Assembly (NCBI GenBank): GCA_016788865.1
Contig: JAEUSB010000009.1
Coordinates: 64,001 to 109,578 of the forward strand
From: Leptospirales bacterium
Lineage (GTDB): Bacteria; Spirochaetota; Leptospiria; Leptospirales; Leptonemataceae
Reading direction: 5' to 3'
Length of the DNA stretch: 45,578 nt
The notes below the pieces were generated by a model that saw only the letters and a list, made by a program, of their open reading frames with translations, was not told the origin of the DNA and searched no databases. This document shows positions 1-7,956 of this stretch, piece after piece. Numbering within the stretch: position 1 is the stretch's first letter; each line of letters begins with the position of its first letter. The position numbers and the translations under genes were made by a program.

Positions 1-2
1 AA

Positions 3-494
3 GACCAGAAACAGAGTGCCCTCGTCGAAGAGATCAAGCGCGATATGGATCTTGCCATGGACGATAAGGGGTCCGGAGCTATTCCGCGGCCAGATCTGCC
101 TGATGCAGCTGGTCGCATGCGAGTAGATTTACCGAACCGGCCAGAGAATTCTACTACGTCGATTAGTCGACCACCAGTGCCAGGCCTTTTCGCAGGCTCC
201 TTCAAGCTCGCACTGAAGTTTCGGGACGGCAGGGTAGTCCGGGGCACGCGCATTGAATTCCTCAAAGATTCTGCCAGCGTTTTCTCGGGAGAATATGAAA
301 TCAGCGTGCCCACCACCAATCTTGATCGGATCGAGGCGCCAGAGCCGGGCACAATGCTCGTCATTGTTCCAACCAGCGGTGAGCCTTTTGAGATATCACT
401 GCTGTTGGTACAGGCGGATCAGTTTTCCTTTAAGCGTGGAACAAAGGATGAGTCTGTACCGATTACATCTGTGAAGGAAATTCGCGTCAAATGA
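3..494 (+). CDS. Protein with LSm/SH3-like beta domain, 5' end outside window
   Basis: The frame is open from the left edge, so the gene probably begins outside the window. An in-frame ATG at 45 is the first start visible here. The first 50 or so visible residues are polar and proline-rich. The last 100 form a beta-rich unit that opens FKLALKFRDGRVV and closes on a hydrophobic strand with VKEIRVK, the pattern of small LSm/SH3-like barrels with a glycine turn after the first strand. No catalytic motif is visible. The stop overlaps the start of the next gene (ATGA), so the two are translationally coupled. The next gene carries similar beta units, which suggests a functional pair. The function is unknown. 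Confidence 0.6.
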   Translation, partial: DQKQSALVEEIKRDMDLAMDDKGSGAIPRPDLPDAAGRMRVDLPNRPENSTTSISRPPVPGLFAGSFKLALKFRDGRVVRGTRIEFLKDSASVFSGEYEISVPTTNLDRIEAPEPGTMLVIVPTSGEPFEISLLLVQADQFSFKRGTKDESVPITSVKEIRVK

Positions 495-1477
495 GAACTT
501 CCCGTGGCGCATTTGCGGCAGCATTTCTCTTTACTACCTTTGCCCTGCACGCCGATACGCTGCTCCTCAAGAGTGGCGATTCAATCGAAGGGTTCTACCA
601 ACAAGAGGAAGCCGGTATTGTCACGTTCGTGAAACTGAACGGGGAAAAAATAACCGTGGCTTCTGAAGAAGTCGAAAACATTGATTTTGCGCAGTCCGGT
701 GTCCCTGCATGTATCCAATTGAAGAATGACGCGCAACCCAAATGTGATCTGATACTGGCCTCCCTTTCTGCCGATGGCATAGTCGTGGCCGAAGGAAAGG
801 CCAAACGATCGGTGAAACGCATTCCACTTGCCGATGTGAAGCTCTATCAGCTACGTAAGATCGCGGATCATCAAAAGCTCGCTGGACTCCTTCCCGAGGA
901 CAAGCGGGTTGTGCTGACACTTGCAAACAGAGTGACGTTGACGGGTAAAGTTACACTCGATGGCGAATCCATCAAGATTACGGACGCCTCTGGCGCTTCG
1001 CAGACCATCGCTGAGGCGCAAATTACCGCCGCGGACGTAAACTTTGCAACCCAGCAGTTTCGCTGGTTCAATCCCAGGAATTTTATCATTGGCTATCCCC
1101 AGTACAAAAGCGGAAGAAAGATTCCAGGGGCTGCAATGATGGGTGGTTTTGGTCTTCTCTGGCTGGGGTTCGGGGTGGAGTACATGGCAGCTGTCTCAGA
1201 CAACAAGAAGGCACATGGCGATCCAACCGTTTTGCTCCTTAACAATCAAAGCTATCTAAAGAGCTTCAATCGACATCAGGCGAACCAGCGCAACTTCGCC
1301 GTAGGCGCGATGCTACTGTACGCTTTTCACTGGTTCGATCTTTACCGCCATCGTGATGAGAACGTTGTAATGAATCTTGAACTTACGGCGCCGCCCAGGA
1401 GTGCCCTGGCGCTGGCCTCATCAAGAGAAGATCGCAGACCAGCTAATCTGAGTCTGGTCTTCTCTATGCGTTACTGA
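491..1477 (+). CDS. Exported protein with LSm-like beta repeats and DUF5683-like C-terminus
   Basis: This 328-residue protein starts with a cleavable-looking signal peptide (basic MRTSR, hydrophobic core, ALHA|D at about residue 21). Two beta units follow. One begins DTLLLKSGDSIEGF near residue 22 and the other VVLTLANRVTLTGKV near residue 140. Both have the strand-glycine-strand pattern seen in the upstream gene. From about residue 195 a different region begins (NPRNFIIGYPQYKSGRK, then two hydrophobic segments near 215-235 and 270-290). This resembles DUF5683-type membrane modules, whose hallmark is a P-G-x-x-Q-x-Y-x-G loop. The start overlaps the previous stop by ATGA. An envelope role is inferred from the signal peptide and membrane segments. 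No enzyme motif is visible. Confidence 0.65.
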   Translation: MRTSRGAFAAAFLFTTFALHADTLLLKSGDSIEGFYQQEEAGIVTFVKLNGEKITVASEEVENIDFAQSGVPACIQLKNDAQPKCDLILASLSADGIVVAEGKAKRSVKRIPLADVKLYQLRKIADHQKLAGLLPEDKRVVLTLANRVTLTGKVTLDGESIKITDASGASQTIAEAQITAADVNFATQQFRWFNPRNFIIGYPQYKSGRKIPGAAMMGGFGLLWLGFGVEYMAAVSDNKKAHGDPTVLLLNNQSYLKSFNRHQANQRNFAVGAMLLYAFHWFDLYRHRDENVVMNLELTAPPRSALALASSREDRRPANLSLVFSMRY

Positions 1478-1486
1478 CGTTAGGCG

Positions 1487-1813
1487 CTAGCCTTCGAGTT
1501 TTTCTTCTGAACTGAAGAATGTGAAAAAGTTATCAAGCGCCGTGATGCGCAATACATCCATGACCTCTTTGCTAACTCCCATTAGGGCAAACTGGCCGCT
1601 ACCGGCTGCGTACTTTTTTTTCAGCTGCGCCATGAGACCTATTCCGGAAGAGTCAATGTACTTAAGGTCTTTGAAGTCCATCACAAGTGAGGTTGTATCC
1701 GGTCCGACGGCGGCCGTGATTTGTGCTTTGACTTCCCCTACGTTATAGAGGTTTAATTCACCTACCAGCGCGACAATGAGGTGCTTTCCCTTCTTCCTGG
1801 TAGATAGTTCCAT
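1487..1813 (-). CDS. STAS-domain anti-sigma factor antagonist
   Basis: This 108-residue protein is a single STAS domain of SpoIIAA/RsbV type. The motif DSSGIG at residues 54-59 aligns with the phosphorylation loop of SpoIIAA. The serine after the aspartate (S55) is the expected site for a partner kinase. Family members bind an anti-sigma kinase when dephosphorylated and release it when phosphorylated. It is the last gene of a minus-strand operon, 30 bases after an ATPase-domain protein that could be its kinase-like partner. It converges on the preceding plus-strand gene with only nine bases between stops. No Shine-Dalgarno site is evident. A SpoIIE-type phosphatase lies about 20 kb away, but a link between the two is only a guess. 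Confidence 0.85.
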   Translation of the reverse strand: MELSTRKKGKHLIVALVGELNLYNVGEVKAQITAAVGPDTTSLVMDFKDLKYIDSSGIGLMAQLKKKYAAGSGQFALMGVSKEVMDVLRITALDNFFTFFSSEEKLEG

Positions 1814-1843
1814 TCATTCAATCATCGTTTGTCAGGAACGCGG

Positions 1844-2953
1844 TCAATCATTTTCCATTGAAATTCTGGCCTCATTCAACAAGTCGCGCATTGGCTGGAT
1901 TGAAAGGCCGGCCGAAGTAAGTAGAAGTCCGGATAGGACTTCGGGGTTAATCCCAACGGTGGATTCACGGAGCGCAGGCTCAACGGTGGGTCGGTTTCTC
2001 CCCGTAATTTTGCGTAGCTCATTGAGGTCGGTTGGTTTTAATGAATAGAGGAAATAGAGTCCGATTGAATCCACAATCGCCGCGTTCACCGCCTTCTCTG
2101 GCGAAACTTTTTTTGAAGCGGCGATTCGTCGCGCGGCCCGGGTCAAGCGCAGGGCTTGATTCGCGAGGAGCCGAGCGTCACTGGACGCTACCGCCGCCAC
2201 CTTTTTCTTCTTAAAGGATCTGGCAGAGATCTTGCCGGAAATATTTATAAACAAGGCGGGATCTTCTGATGCCAGGAGCCTCAATAGCTTGTCATCGTGA
2301 ACAGTAAGTTTGAGTTTCTGTACTGTTTCCGGCAACACCGGCAGAGGAAGCCTTTTCTGGATGAAGCGAATAACTTTTCTACCTGCTGCGGATCTGGCCT
2401 GAACGTTCTTCGGAATGGAGATTGTGAACCTTCCACCGGATTTGCCTGCCGTAAACCCCAGGGCACCCGCAAGTCCGAGGCTCCGCAGCAATGCAGCAGC
2501 CATTGTCAATCCCATGCCTGCGCCTTCTGCCAGCTCGTCGCTGCCAGGCTTAATCTTTTTCTGTGTCAGGGACTTCCGGATGCGCTCTCGTTCAGCGACT
2601 GCGATTGCGGGATTCCAGACGGAGATCAGTATTTCTTTTTCAAGCCTGAACGTTACGCGCACTTCATGCCGATGCTTTGCAGCCAGAGCAATCAGGCCTC
2701 GTGAATCTTCCGCGAGCATTTTGCGGAAACTCTGGTTCCCCTGAGCGTAGTCTCGCTTAATGTGCAATTTGTTTTCCAAAAAGTATGAGCGCTTCAGGTT
2801 TGCTTTGAGCGCGTTCTGGACAAGCTCGCTCAGCACAGTTTCGATAATGTGTGCGCATGCTCGCAACCCTTGTTTGGCAAGAAACGAGCGCAGATTCTCC
2901 CTGACTTTTTGCATCAGGTCATCATCTGGCGCCCGGAATGTGAACTTCATCAT
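1844..2953 (-). CDS. HATPase_c protein fused to an HDOD-like domain
   Basis: Residues 1-182 look like a GHKL ATPase of the RsbW/SpoIIAB kind. The N box is SELVQNALKANLK (N47) and a glycine box GAGMGLTMAAALL sits near 144-155. The usual aspartate of the G1 box is replaced: the segment reads SVWNPAI (residues 111-117). Residues 196-346 begin LPLPVLPETVQKL and continue LLASEDPALFINISG, which matches the start of HDOD domains (l-P-x-l-P-e ... D-P-a-L) but is poorly conserved later. No receiver or histidine phosphoacceptor domain is present. The first ATG overlaps the glycosyltransferase stop (ATGA), and the STAS gene follows 30 bases downstream, so a partner-switching role is plausible. The HDOD assignment is from pattern only. 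Confidence 0.65.
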   Translation of the reverse strand: MMKFTFRAPDDDLMQKVRENLRSFLAKQGLRACAHIIETVLSELVQNALKANLKRSYFLENKLHIKRDYAQGNQSFRKMLAEDSRGLIALAAKHRHEVRVTFRLEKEILISVWNPAIAVAERERIRKSLTQKKIKPGSDELAEGAGMGLTMAAALLRSLGLAGALGFTAGKSGGRFTISIPKNVQARSAAGRKVIRFIQKRLPLPVLPETVQKLKLTVHDDKLLRLLASEDPALFINISGKISARSFKKKKVAAVASSDARLLANQALRLTRAARRIAASKKVSPEKAVNAAIVDSIGLYFLYSLKPTDLNELRKITGRNRPTVEPALRESTVGINPEVLSGLLLTSAGLSIQPMRDLLNEARISMEND

Positions 2954-3813
2954 GACGAGGCCCGAACCTGAAAACGGCGCTCCGCATTTCTCCAGGTTTG
3001 TAAATAGTATCTGTAACGTCTGCGCTTTCGATCCAGGTCTTCGCCAAACGATCGGTCATCGGTAGTATAGATTCTGCTGACAGGAATCTCTTTGATTGTG
3101 AGCGGCTTCATTCTGGCGTAGGCCCAGAATTCCATTGGGAAAGCGTAGCCTGCGTCAACGAGCTGGGCCGGCTCAATGTTGACCATGCGAAATCGTTTGA
3201 AGCCGCAGAAGGCGTCCGTCAGGTTCCATCCGTAACGCCGATTCAAGCTCTGGGTAATGCGCGCGTTAATCTCCATTCTATCGAGAGGAGCATGGCCCGA
3301 TGCCGTCGATTCTGGCATGTATCGGCTGCCCGAGACAACGTCAATGTCTGCAGGTTCGCTTACGAATCGGATCAGGTCTTCCGGCCTGTGTTGCAGATCG
3401 CAGTCCATGGTGATGAGGTGGGAGAAATTTTCAGCCCTAGCGATTTCGAGTCCCGTGCGAATGCTCTTCCCGTAGCCGCCGTTTTCCACCTGGTGAATAA
3501 CTCTTACCTGTTGCAGTGTTTTTGCGATCTGGTCAAGCAATGCACCCGAACCGTCCGTAGACCCATCATCAATACAAAGGATTTGCTTGATCGCCTGTGG
3601 AAGGCGCGCAACTGTTTGCTCCAGAAGAGACTGGATTGTCTTTTTTTCGTTAAATACGGGAATGGCCAGCAGCATGTTCAGAAGGACGCGATTCGGCTTA
3701 GCGATTGCAGGTGGTGGCTGCAAGGCATTTTTTGGTTTGGGTGCTGGATCCGTACTCATGGAGGCCGGATTGCGTGTAACTTCGCTTGCGGGTACTTCCG
3801 CTGGCTCCGCCAT
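2950..3813 (-). CDS. Family 2 glycosyltransferase (dolichyl/polyprenyl-phosphate mannose synthase-like)
   Basis: The GT-A core begins MLLAIPVFNEKKTI and carries CIDDGSTDGSG (nucleotide-binding DDGS), a glycine-rich NGGYGKS segment and MDCDLQHRPED, whose DxD-like aspartates bind the metal-nucleotide sugar. There is no C-terminal membrane segment, so it resembles soluble DPM1-type enzymes that charge a lipid phosphate with a sugar. The start is uncertain. ATG at 3813 has a good AAGGAG site ten bases upstream but adds a 46-residue Ala/Pro-rich leader antisense to the patatin core. ATG at 3675 begins exactly at the conserved core but lacks a ribosome site. The stop overlaps the next gene by ATGA. 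It leads an operon with the ATPase and STAS genes. Confidence 0.8.
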   Translation of the reverse strand: MAEPAEVPASEVTRNPASMSTDPAPKPKNALQPPPAIAKPNRVLLNMLLAIPVFNEKKTIQSLLEQTVARLPQAIKQILCIDDGSTDGSGALLDQIAKTLQQVRVIHQVENGGYGKSIRTGLEIARAENFSHLITMDCDLQHRPEDLIRFVSEPADIDVVSGSRYMPESTASGHAPLDRMEINARITQSLNRRYGWNLTDAFCGFKRFRMVNIEPAQLVDAGYAFPMEFWAYARMKPLTIKEIPVSRIYTTDDRSFGEDLDRKRRRYRYYLQTWRNAERRFQVRASS

Positions 3814-4594
3814 GGCCGCTTCTCTCCTTCAGGGTAATCACAAAGATGTAGTTGAATATTTCAGGTCTGTCACGCTTCGCAATCCGGCTAACTTTCATGC
3901 GCGCAAGCTGCTCATTGGTTCGCGTCCATTCCCCCACGAAAAGATGTTTCGTCGCGCAATTGCAACGTACATTGATTGGAGGAACTTTGTTCGGTCCAAA
4001 ATCAAAATAGTGGTAAATGCACTTCAGGTGCCGGAAGATATTTATTCCAGCACCTGGAAACGGGCTCGCCTGGTTATGCGGATCATGAGCGCCTATCGTC
4101 GCGAGATGAAGACTGTAAGCACCGGTCGCTACCGGCCCTATCTAATTGAAGAATCTACCGCTTCAAAGCTCCAGGAAGTCACCTTTCGGAACGCAGATTT
4201 CAGTTCCGTGGAACGCGTGGAGGATATCATTCTGGCCTCAAGTAGTGTTCCGCCAATGGTTCGATTTCAGAAGTTTGACGGAAGCTACTTCCTGGACGGA
4301 GGGATTACTCGGAATCTGGCAATCGATTTGCTTGAGGACGTCGATGTCGCTGTAGGCATTCACTATGACATCTGGAGCCGTCTGCAATACGAGCGCGGTC
4401 AAGGGTTTAAACGATCAGAAATCGAAGTATCTGCAAAAGAGGGAAGGCGCCCCAGGCGCGTTTTTCTCTGTCCCGACAAGTGGCTCCCGATTGAGACCTG
4501 GGACTATGCAAACCCAAAGGGCGTGACTCTTGCGTACGAGGAAGGACTTCGCGCAGGGGAGCGTCTGCTGCCGATTTTGAAGCGCATGACATGA
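3674..4594 (+). CDS. Patatin-like phospholipase
   Basis: This protein of about 306 residues has the full patatin signature. The oxyanion-hole loop IAGGGCKAFFGLG lies near residues 11-23. The nucleophile motif GTSAG places Ser42. The dyad aspartate is in FLDGGITRN (about D208). These serine-aspartate enzymes cleave acyl esters of phospholipids or related lipids. No signal peptide or membrane segment is seen, so it is probably cytosolic or peripherally bound. ATG at 3674 is four residues ahead of the first core strand; ATG at 3662 is an alternative. Neither has a clear Shine-Dalgarno site. The 5' end lies head-to-head with, or overlaps, the glycosyltransferase gene on the other strand, so each promoter must sit inside the other gene. 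Confidence 0.85.
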   Translation: MFRRTRFGLAIAGGGCKAFFGLGAGSVLMEAGLRVTSLAGTSAGSAMAASLLQGNHKDVVEYFRSVTLRNPANFHARKLLIGSRPFPHEKMFRRAIATYIDWRNFVRSKIKIVVNALQVPEDIYSSTWKRARLVMRIMSAYRREMKTVSTGRYRPYLIEESTASKLQEVTFRNADFSSVERVEDIILASSSVPPMVRFQKFDGSYFLDGGITRNLAIDLLEDVDVAVGIHYDIWSRLQYERGQGFKRSEIEVSAKEGRRPRRVFLCPDKWLPIETWDYANPKGVTLAYEEGLRAGERLLPILKRMT

Positions 4595-4684
4595 AGAAAA
4601 ACCCCTGCAATCGGCGACACTTTTTCCGGACAGGTAATCTGAAATCCCGGAAATAGGAGACGCGTTTTCTGTCTCGTCTACGGC

Positions 4685-4702
4685 CATTTTCGCCTGAAAA
4701 TG
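4685..4702. promoter_or_regulatory. Perfect 7-bp inverted repeat upstream of RND pump gene
   Basis: CATTTTC, a four-base centre GCCT, and GAAAATG form a perfect dyad 40 bases ahead of the chosen start of the RND gene, in the 147-base spacer after the patatin gene. It could be an operator for a repressor or a small RNA hairpin. There is no T-run after it, so it is not a typical terminator. A weaker dyad (TTTCCGG/CCGGAAA) lies at 4623-4653. Confidence 0.35.
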
Positions 4703-4741
4703 CGCGACAGTGAATCGGTCCCGGCGAGATTGCCCCTGAGT

Positions 4742-7700
4742 ATGAGCATAGCATCCCTTTCTATTCGTCGGCCTATTTTTATTACGAGCCTTGTATTGCT
4801 TCTGATTATTACGGGCTTTTTTTCACTCACGCGCCTCGGTGTGGATCTCTTCCCGGACGTAACATTTCCCTTTGTGGCAGTGAACACGATCTACAAAGGT
4901 GCTGGTCCGGAAGAGGTGGAAAACCTCATCTCGAGACCTCTTGAGGAAGAGCTCAGTTCCATTCAGGGATTGAAGCGACTTACGTCGCGTAGCCAGGAGG
5001 GCTTTTCGCTCGTATTCGCTGAATTTTCTCTGGGTACGGATATCAAGTATGCTGAACAACAGGTCAGAAACAAGGTTGCCCGGGTCAAGCGAAGCTTGCC
5101 GGACGGTCTTGACGACCCGCTTGTCATCCGGCTCGATCCAGCGGATCAACCCGTAATACGTTATGCGCTCTTCGCGAACCTGCCTCCCGCGGCGCTCTAT
5201 GAACTTGCTAAAGAGAAAATCAAACCAAGGCTGGAGCAGGTCACTGATGTAGGCTCGGTTACTTTGATCGGTGGCGTAAAACGCGAGATTCAAGTTGAGA
5301 TTGATCGCAACAAGCTTAACGCGCAACAGCTGTCTGCTGTCGGGATAGGACAAACATTGCGCAATTACGGGCTGAACGTTCCTGTTGGTAAGAATGATCA
5401 AGGATCTGCAGAGACATCGTTCAGAACCATCGGGCAATTTGATACACTCAAACAAATCGAAGAAGTCGGGATTTCTTTCGGTGGAGAGATTGGAAATAGT
5501 ACAACGCTGAAAAACGTTGCTACGGTTCGGGACGGCACGGAAGATCCGCTCACAATTTGTGAACTCTGGGCGCCTTCAGCGGAAGAGCAGGCCTCACATG
5601 GGATGTTTTCAAAGAAGATTGATAACCAATCAATCAAGCGCGAAAACCACGCAGCCATGTTCATCGACGTCTTTAAGCAGTCGGGAGCAAATACGGTTTC
5701 AGTTGCGGATCTGACCCGCGATAAAGTTGCAAAACTTAACGAATCGCTGAAGTCGGAAGAGGGTAGTCCGCGGCTTGTAATGGTTCGCGACGGTTCGCGC
5801 TGGATTCGCGCCAACGTTGAAGACGTAGGATTTGCAATCGTATTCGGTATTCTCCTCACTGTGATCGTCGTGTACCTGTTCCTGGGTAACATGCGCTCTA
5901 CAATCATTACGGGGCTTGCGCTTCCGAACAGTTTGCTGGGTTCATTTATTCTTATGTATATTATGGGTTTCACAGTCAACGTGATGACCCTCCTTGCGCT
6001 CTCGCTGGCAATTGGCCTATTGATCGATGATGCCATCGTTGTGCGGGAAAACATCTTCCGCAAAATGGAAGAAGGCATGCATCCGGTGCAGGCCGCAGAA
6101 GAAGGAACCTCCGAAGTGTCTCTTGCAGTGATTGCAACCACCGCAACAGTTCTTGCCGTGTTTTTTCCGATTGGCTTCTTGTCGGGGATTGTGGGGCAGT
6201 TCTTTAAGCAGTTTGGACTTACGGTCTGCTTTGCAATGATCATTTCTCTGTTTGATGCGTTGACCATTGCCCCCATGCTCTCGGCGTACTTCGCAGGAAA
6301 GGCTCATGGCGAACCAAACCGGCTCATTCGCGTGTTCCGTAGATTTCAGGACTGGCTTGACAATCAATACGAACGCGTTATGCGCCTTGGCCTGCGACGG
6401 CCCTGGGCGGTGCTTATTGTCACGACAGTTATTGTGATGGGAAGTTTTGCTACTCTCGGCGCCGTTAAGAAGACCTTTCTTCCGCCCAATGATCAGGGCG
6501 AGTTCATGGTGTCACTGCAGCTTCCTCCTGGTACAGCCCTGGCGGGGACATACGATGCTGCTGTGCAGGTCCGTGAAAAGCTCATGAAAATTCCTGAGAT
6601 GAATCTGCTCTCTCTCGTGGTTGGAAATACCGAAGGTGAGGCCAACGTTGCCACACTTGGAGTGGCACTCACACACTACACGCAGCGCAATCGACGGACT
6701 CAGGTAATCCAGGAAGAAATCCGCAACATGCTGAAAGAGTATAAGGACTGGAAACCTTCCGTTAACGAATACAGTGCCGTTGGCGGTGGCGTTCAGTATC
6801 CATTTAACCTGAATATTATGGGAGACGATTTGAGTCAGCTCCAGCCTTACGCGCAAGCCGTTGTGGACCGCCTGAAGAAGATCCCTGACCTCACGGACGT
6901 TTCTATGGACTACCGGTCCGGGAAGCCGGAGTTTAGAATCGAGTTTGATCCTGCTCGCATGCAAACGGTTGGGGTAACCCCGGTTGTTGCCGGAGCGGAG
7001 CTCAGGTATCATGTGGCCGGTGAGGTTGTCGGTAAGTTGCGCGAACGCGGATATGAATATGATATTCGTATGCGTCTCAAACCTGAACAACGGAATCTGC
7101 GAAGTGCCTATTTGCAAACAAGAGTACCCAACAATCAGTTCAAAATGATTCCGCTTAACGTTATTTCCAAACCAAAGGAAGCCCTTGGTCCGGAAAAGAT
7201 CATTCGTCAGGATAGATCGCGCGTAATTCAGATTCACGCCAACCTGGCTCCGGGTGGAGCTATTGCCAGTGCAACAGATATTGCTAAGAATTTCCTGACC
7301 AAAGAACTACCGCAACCCAAGGGCACAAACTTCGTATTCTGGGGTCAATCGGAAGACTTCCGCGAACTTGGAATCAATATCATGATTGCCTTCGGGTTTG
7401 CATTGGTATTCATCTATCTGGTGCTTGCGAGTTTGTATGAGTCTTTCATTACGCCGATTACAATCTTGATCGCGATTCCGCCGGCAATGTCAGGCGCGTT
7501 CCTTGCTCTCTTCCTGTTTGGAGAGATGTTGAATCTGTTCTCCATGATTGGTCTCATCCTGTTGATGGGGCTCGTTACCAAGAACTCGATTCTACTCGTG
7601 GATTATGCGCTGGAGGGAATCCGTGCCGGGCTTTCGCGCGACGAAGCTATTCTCAGGGCTGGTCGCACCAGGTTGCGTCCAATTCTAATGACCAGTCTTG

Positions 7701-7954
7701 CGATGATCGCCGGTACTATGCCGATTGCGCTTGGAATTGGGGAAGCCGCAAAATCCAGAACCGCAATGGGAATTGGAATTATCGGTGGGATTATTGTTTC
7801 GACCGTGCTAACGCTGGTAGTATTGCCCGCTGCATTCGGTTACATTGATCGTTTCCGCGCGTGGATTGAGTCAAAGTTCCGTCCGGAAGATATGACCGGC
7901 CTTGAACCAGAGCATAATACAATGCAAGAGGCAATGCGCCGGAAAAAGAAGTAA
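4742..7954 (+). CDS. RND-family efflux transporter, AcrB/HAE1 type
   Basis: This inner-membrane antiporter has about 1070 residues, the usual length for AcrB-like pumps. The N-terminus MSIASLSIRRPIFIT followed by a long hydrophobic helix is the standard RND beginning, so ATG 4742 was preferred over an upstream ATG at 4700. Two large periplasmic loops (roughly residues 35-360 and 560-870) alternate with two blocks of six membrane helices. The proton-relay pair is present in helix 4 (IGLLIDDAIVV, D429/D430), and the matching lysine is in VTKNSILLVDYA near the C-terminus. No membrane-fusion or outer-membrane partner gene is adjacent, so the partners must be elsewhere. The substrate cannot be told. 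The stop lies two bases from the convergent kinase stop. Confidence 0.9.
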   Translation: MSIASLSIRRPIFITSLVLLLIITGFFSLTRLGVDLFPDVTFPFVAVNTIYKGAGPEEVENLISRPLEEELSSIQGLKRLTSRSQEGFSLVFAEFSLGTDIKYAEQQVRNKVARVKRSLPDGLDDPLVIRLDPADQPVIRYALFANLPPAALYELAKEKIKPRLEQVTDVGSVTLIGGVKREIQVEIDRNKLNAQQLSAVGIGQTLRNYGLNVPVGKNDQGSAETSFRTIGQFDTLKQIEEVGISFGGEIGNSTTLKNVATVRDGTEDPLTICELWAPSAEEQASHGMFSKKIDNQSIKRENHAAMFIDVFKQSGANTVSVADLTRDKVAKLNESLKSEEGSPRLVMVRDGSRWIRANVEDVGFAIVFGILLTVIVVYLFLGNMRSTIITGLALPNSLLGSFILMYIMGFTVNVMTLLALSLAIGLLIDDAIVVRENIFRKMEEGMHPVQAAEEGTSEVSLAVIATTATVLAVFFPIGFLSGIVGQFFKQFGLTVCFAMIISLFDALTIAPMLSAYFAGKAHGEPNRLIRVFRRFQDWLDNQYERVMRLGLRRPWAVLIVTTVIVMGSFATLGAVKKTFLPPNDQGEFMVSLQLPPGTALAGTYDAAVQVREKLMKIPEMNLLSLVVGNTEGEANVATLGVALTHYTQRNRRTQVIQEEIRNMLKEYKDWKPSVNEYSAVGGGVQYPFNLNIMGDDLSQLQPYAQAVVDRLKKIPDLTDVSMDYRSGKPEFRIEFDPARMQTVGVTPVVAGAELRYHVAGEVVGKLRERGYEYDIRMRLKPEQRNLRSAYLQTRVPNNQFKMIPLNVISKPKEALGPEKIIRQDRSRVIQIHANLAPGGAIASATDIAKNFLTKELPQPKGTNFVFWGQSEDFRELGINIMIAFGFALVFIYLVLASLYESFITPITILIAIPPAMSGAFLALFLFGEMLNLFSMIGLILLMGLVTKNSILLVDYALEGIRAGLSRDEAILRAGRTRLRPILMTSLAMIAGTMPIALGIGEAAKSRTAMGIGIIGGIIVSTVLTLVVLPAAFGYIDRFRAWIESKFRPEDMTGLEPEHNTMQEAMRRKKK

Positions 7955-7956
7955 GG

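Noticed and set aside
1436..1460. Inverted repeat AGACCAG/CTGGTCT near the end of the DUF5683-like gene as a terminator
   Set aside because: It lies within coding sequence, has an 11-base loop and no following T-run on either strand.
5398..6276. A long minus-strand reading frame within the RND gene
   Set aside because: Its serine/arginine/threonine-rich composition is what the complement of hydrophobic transporter codons gives. No domain is visible, and the RND gene is certain.
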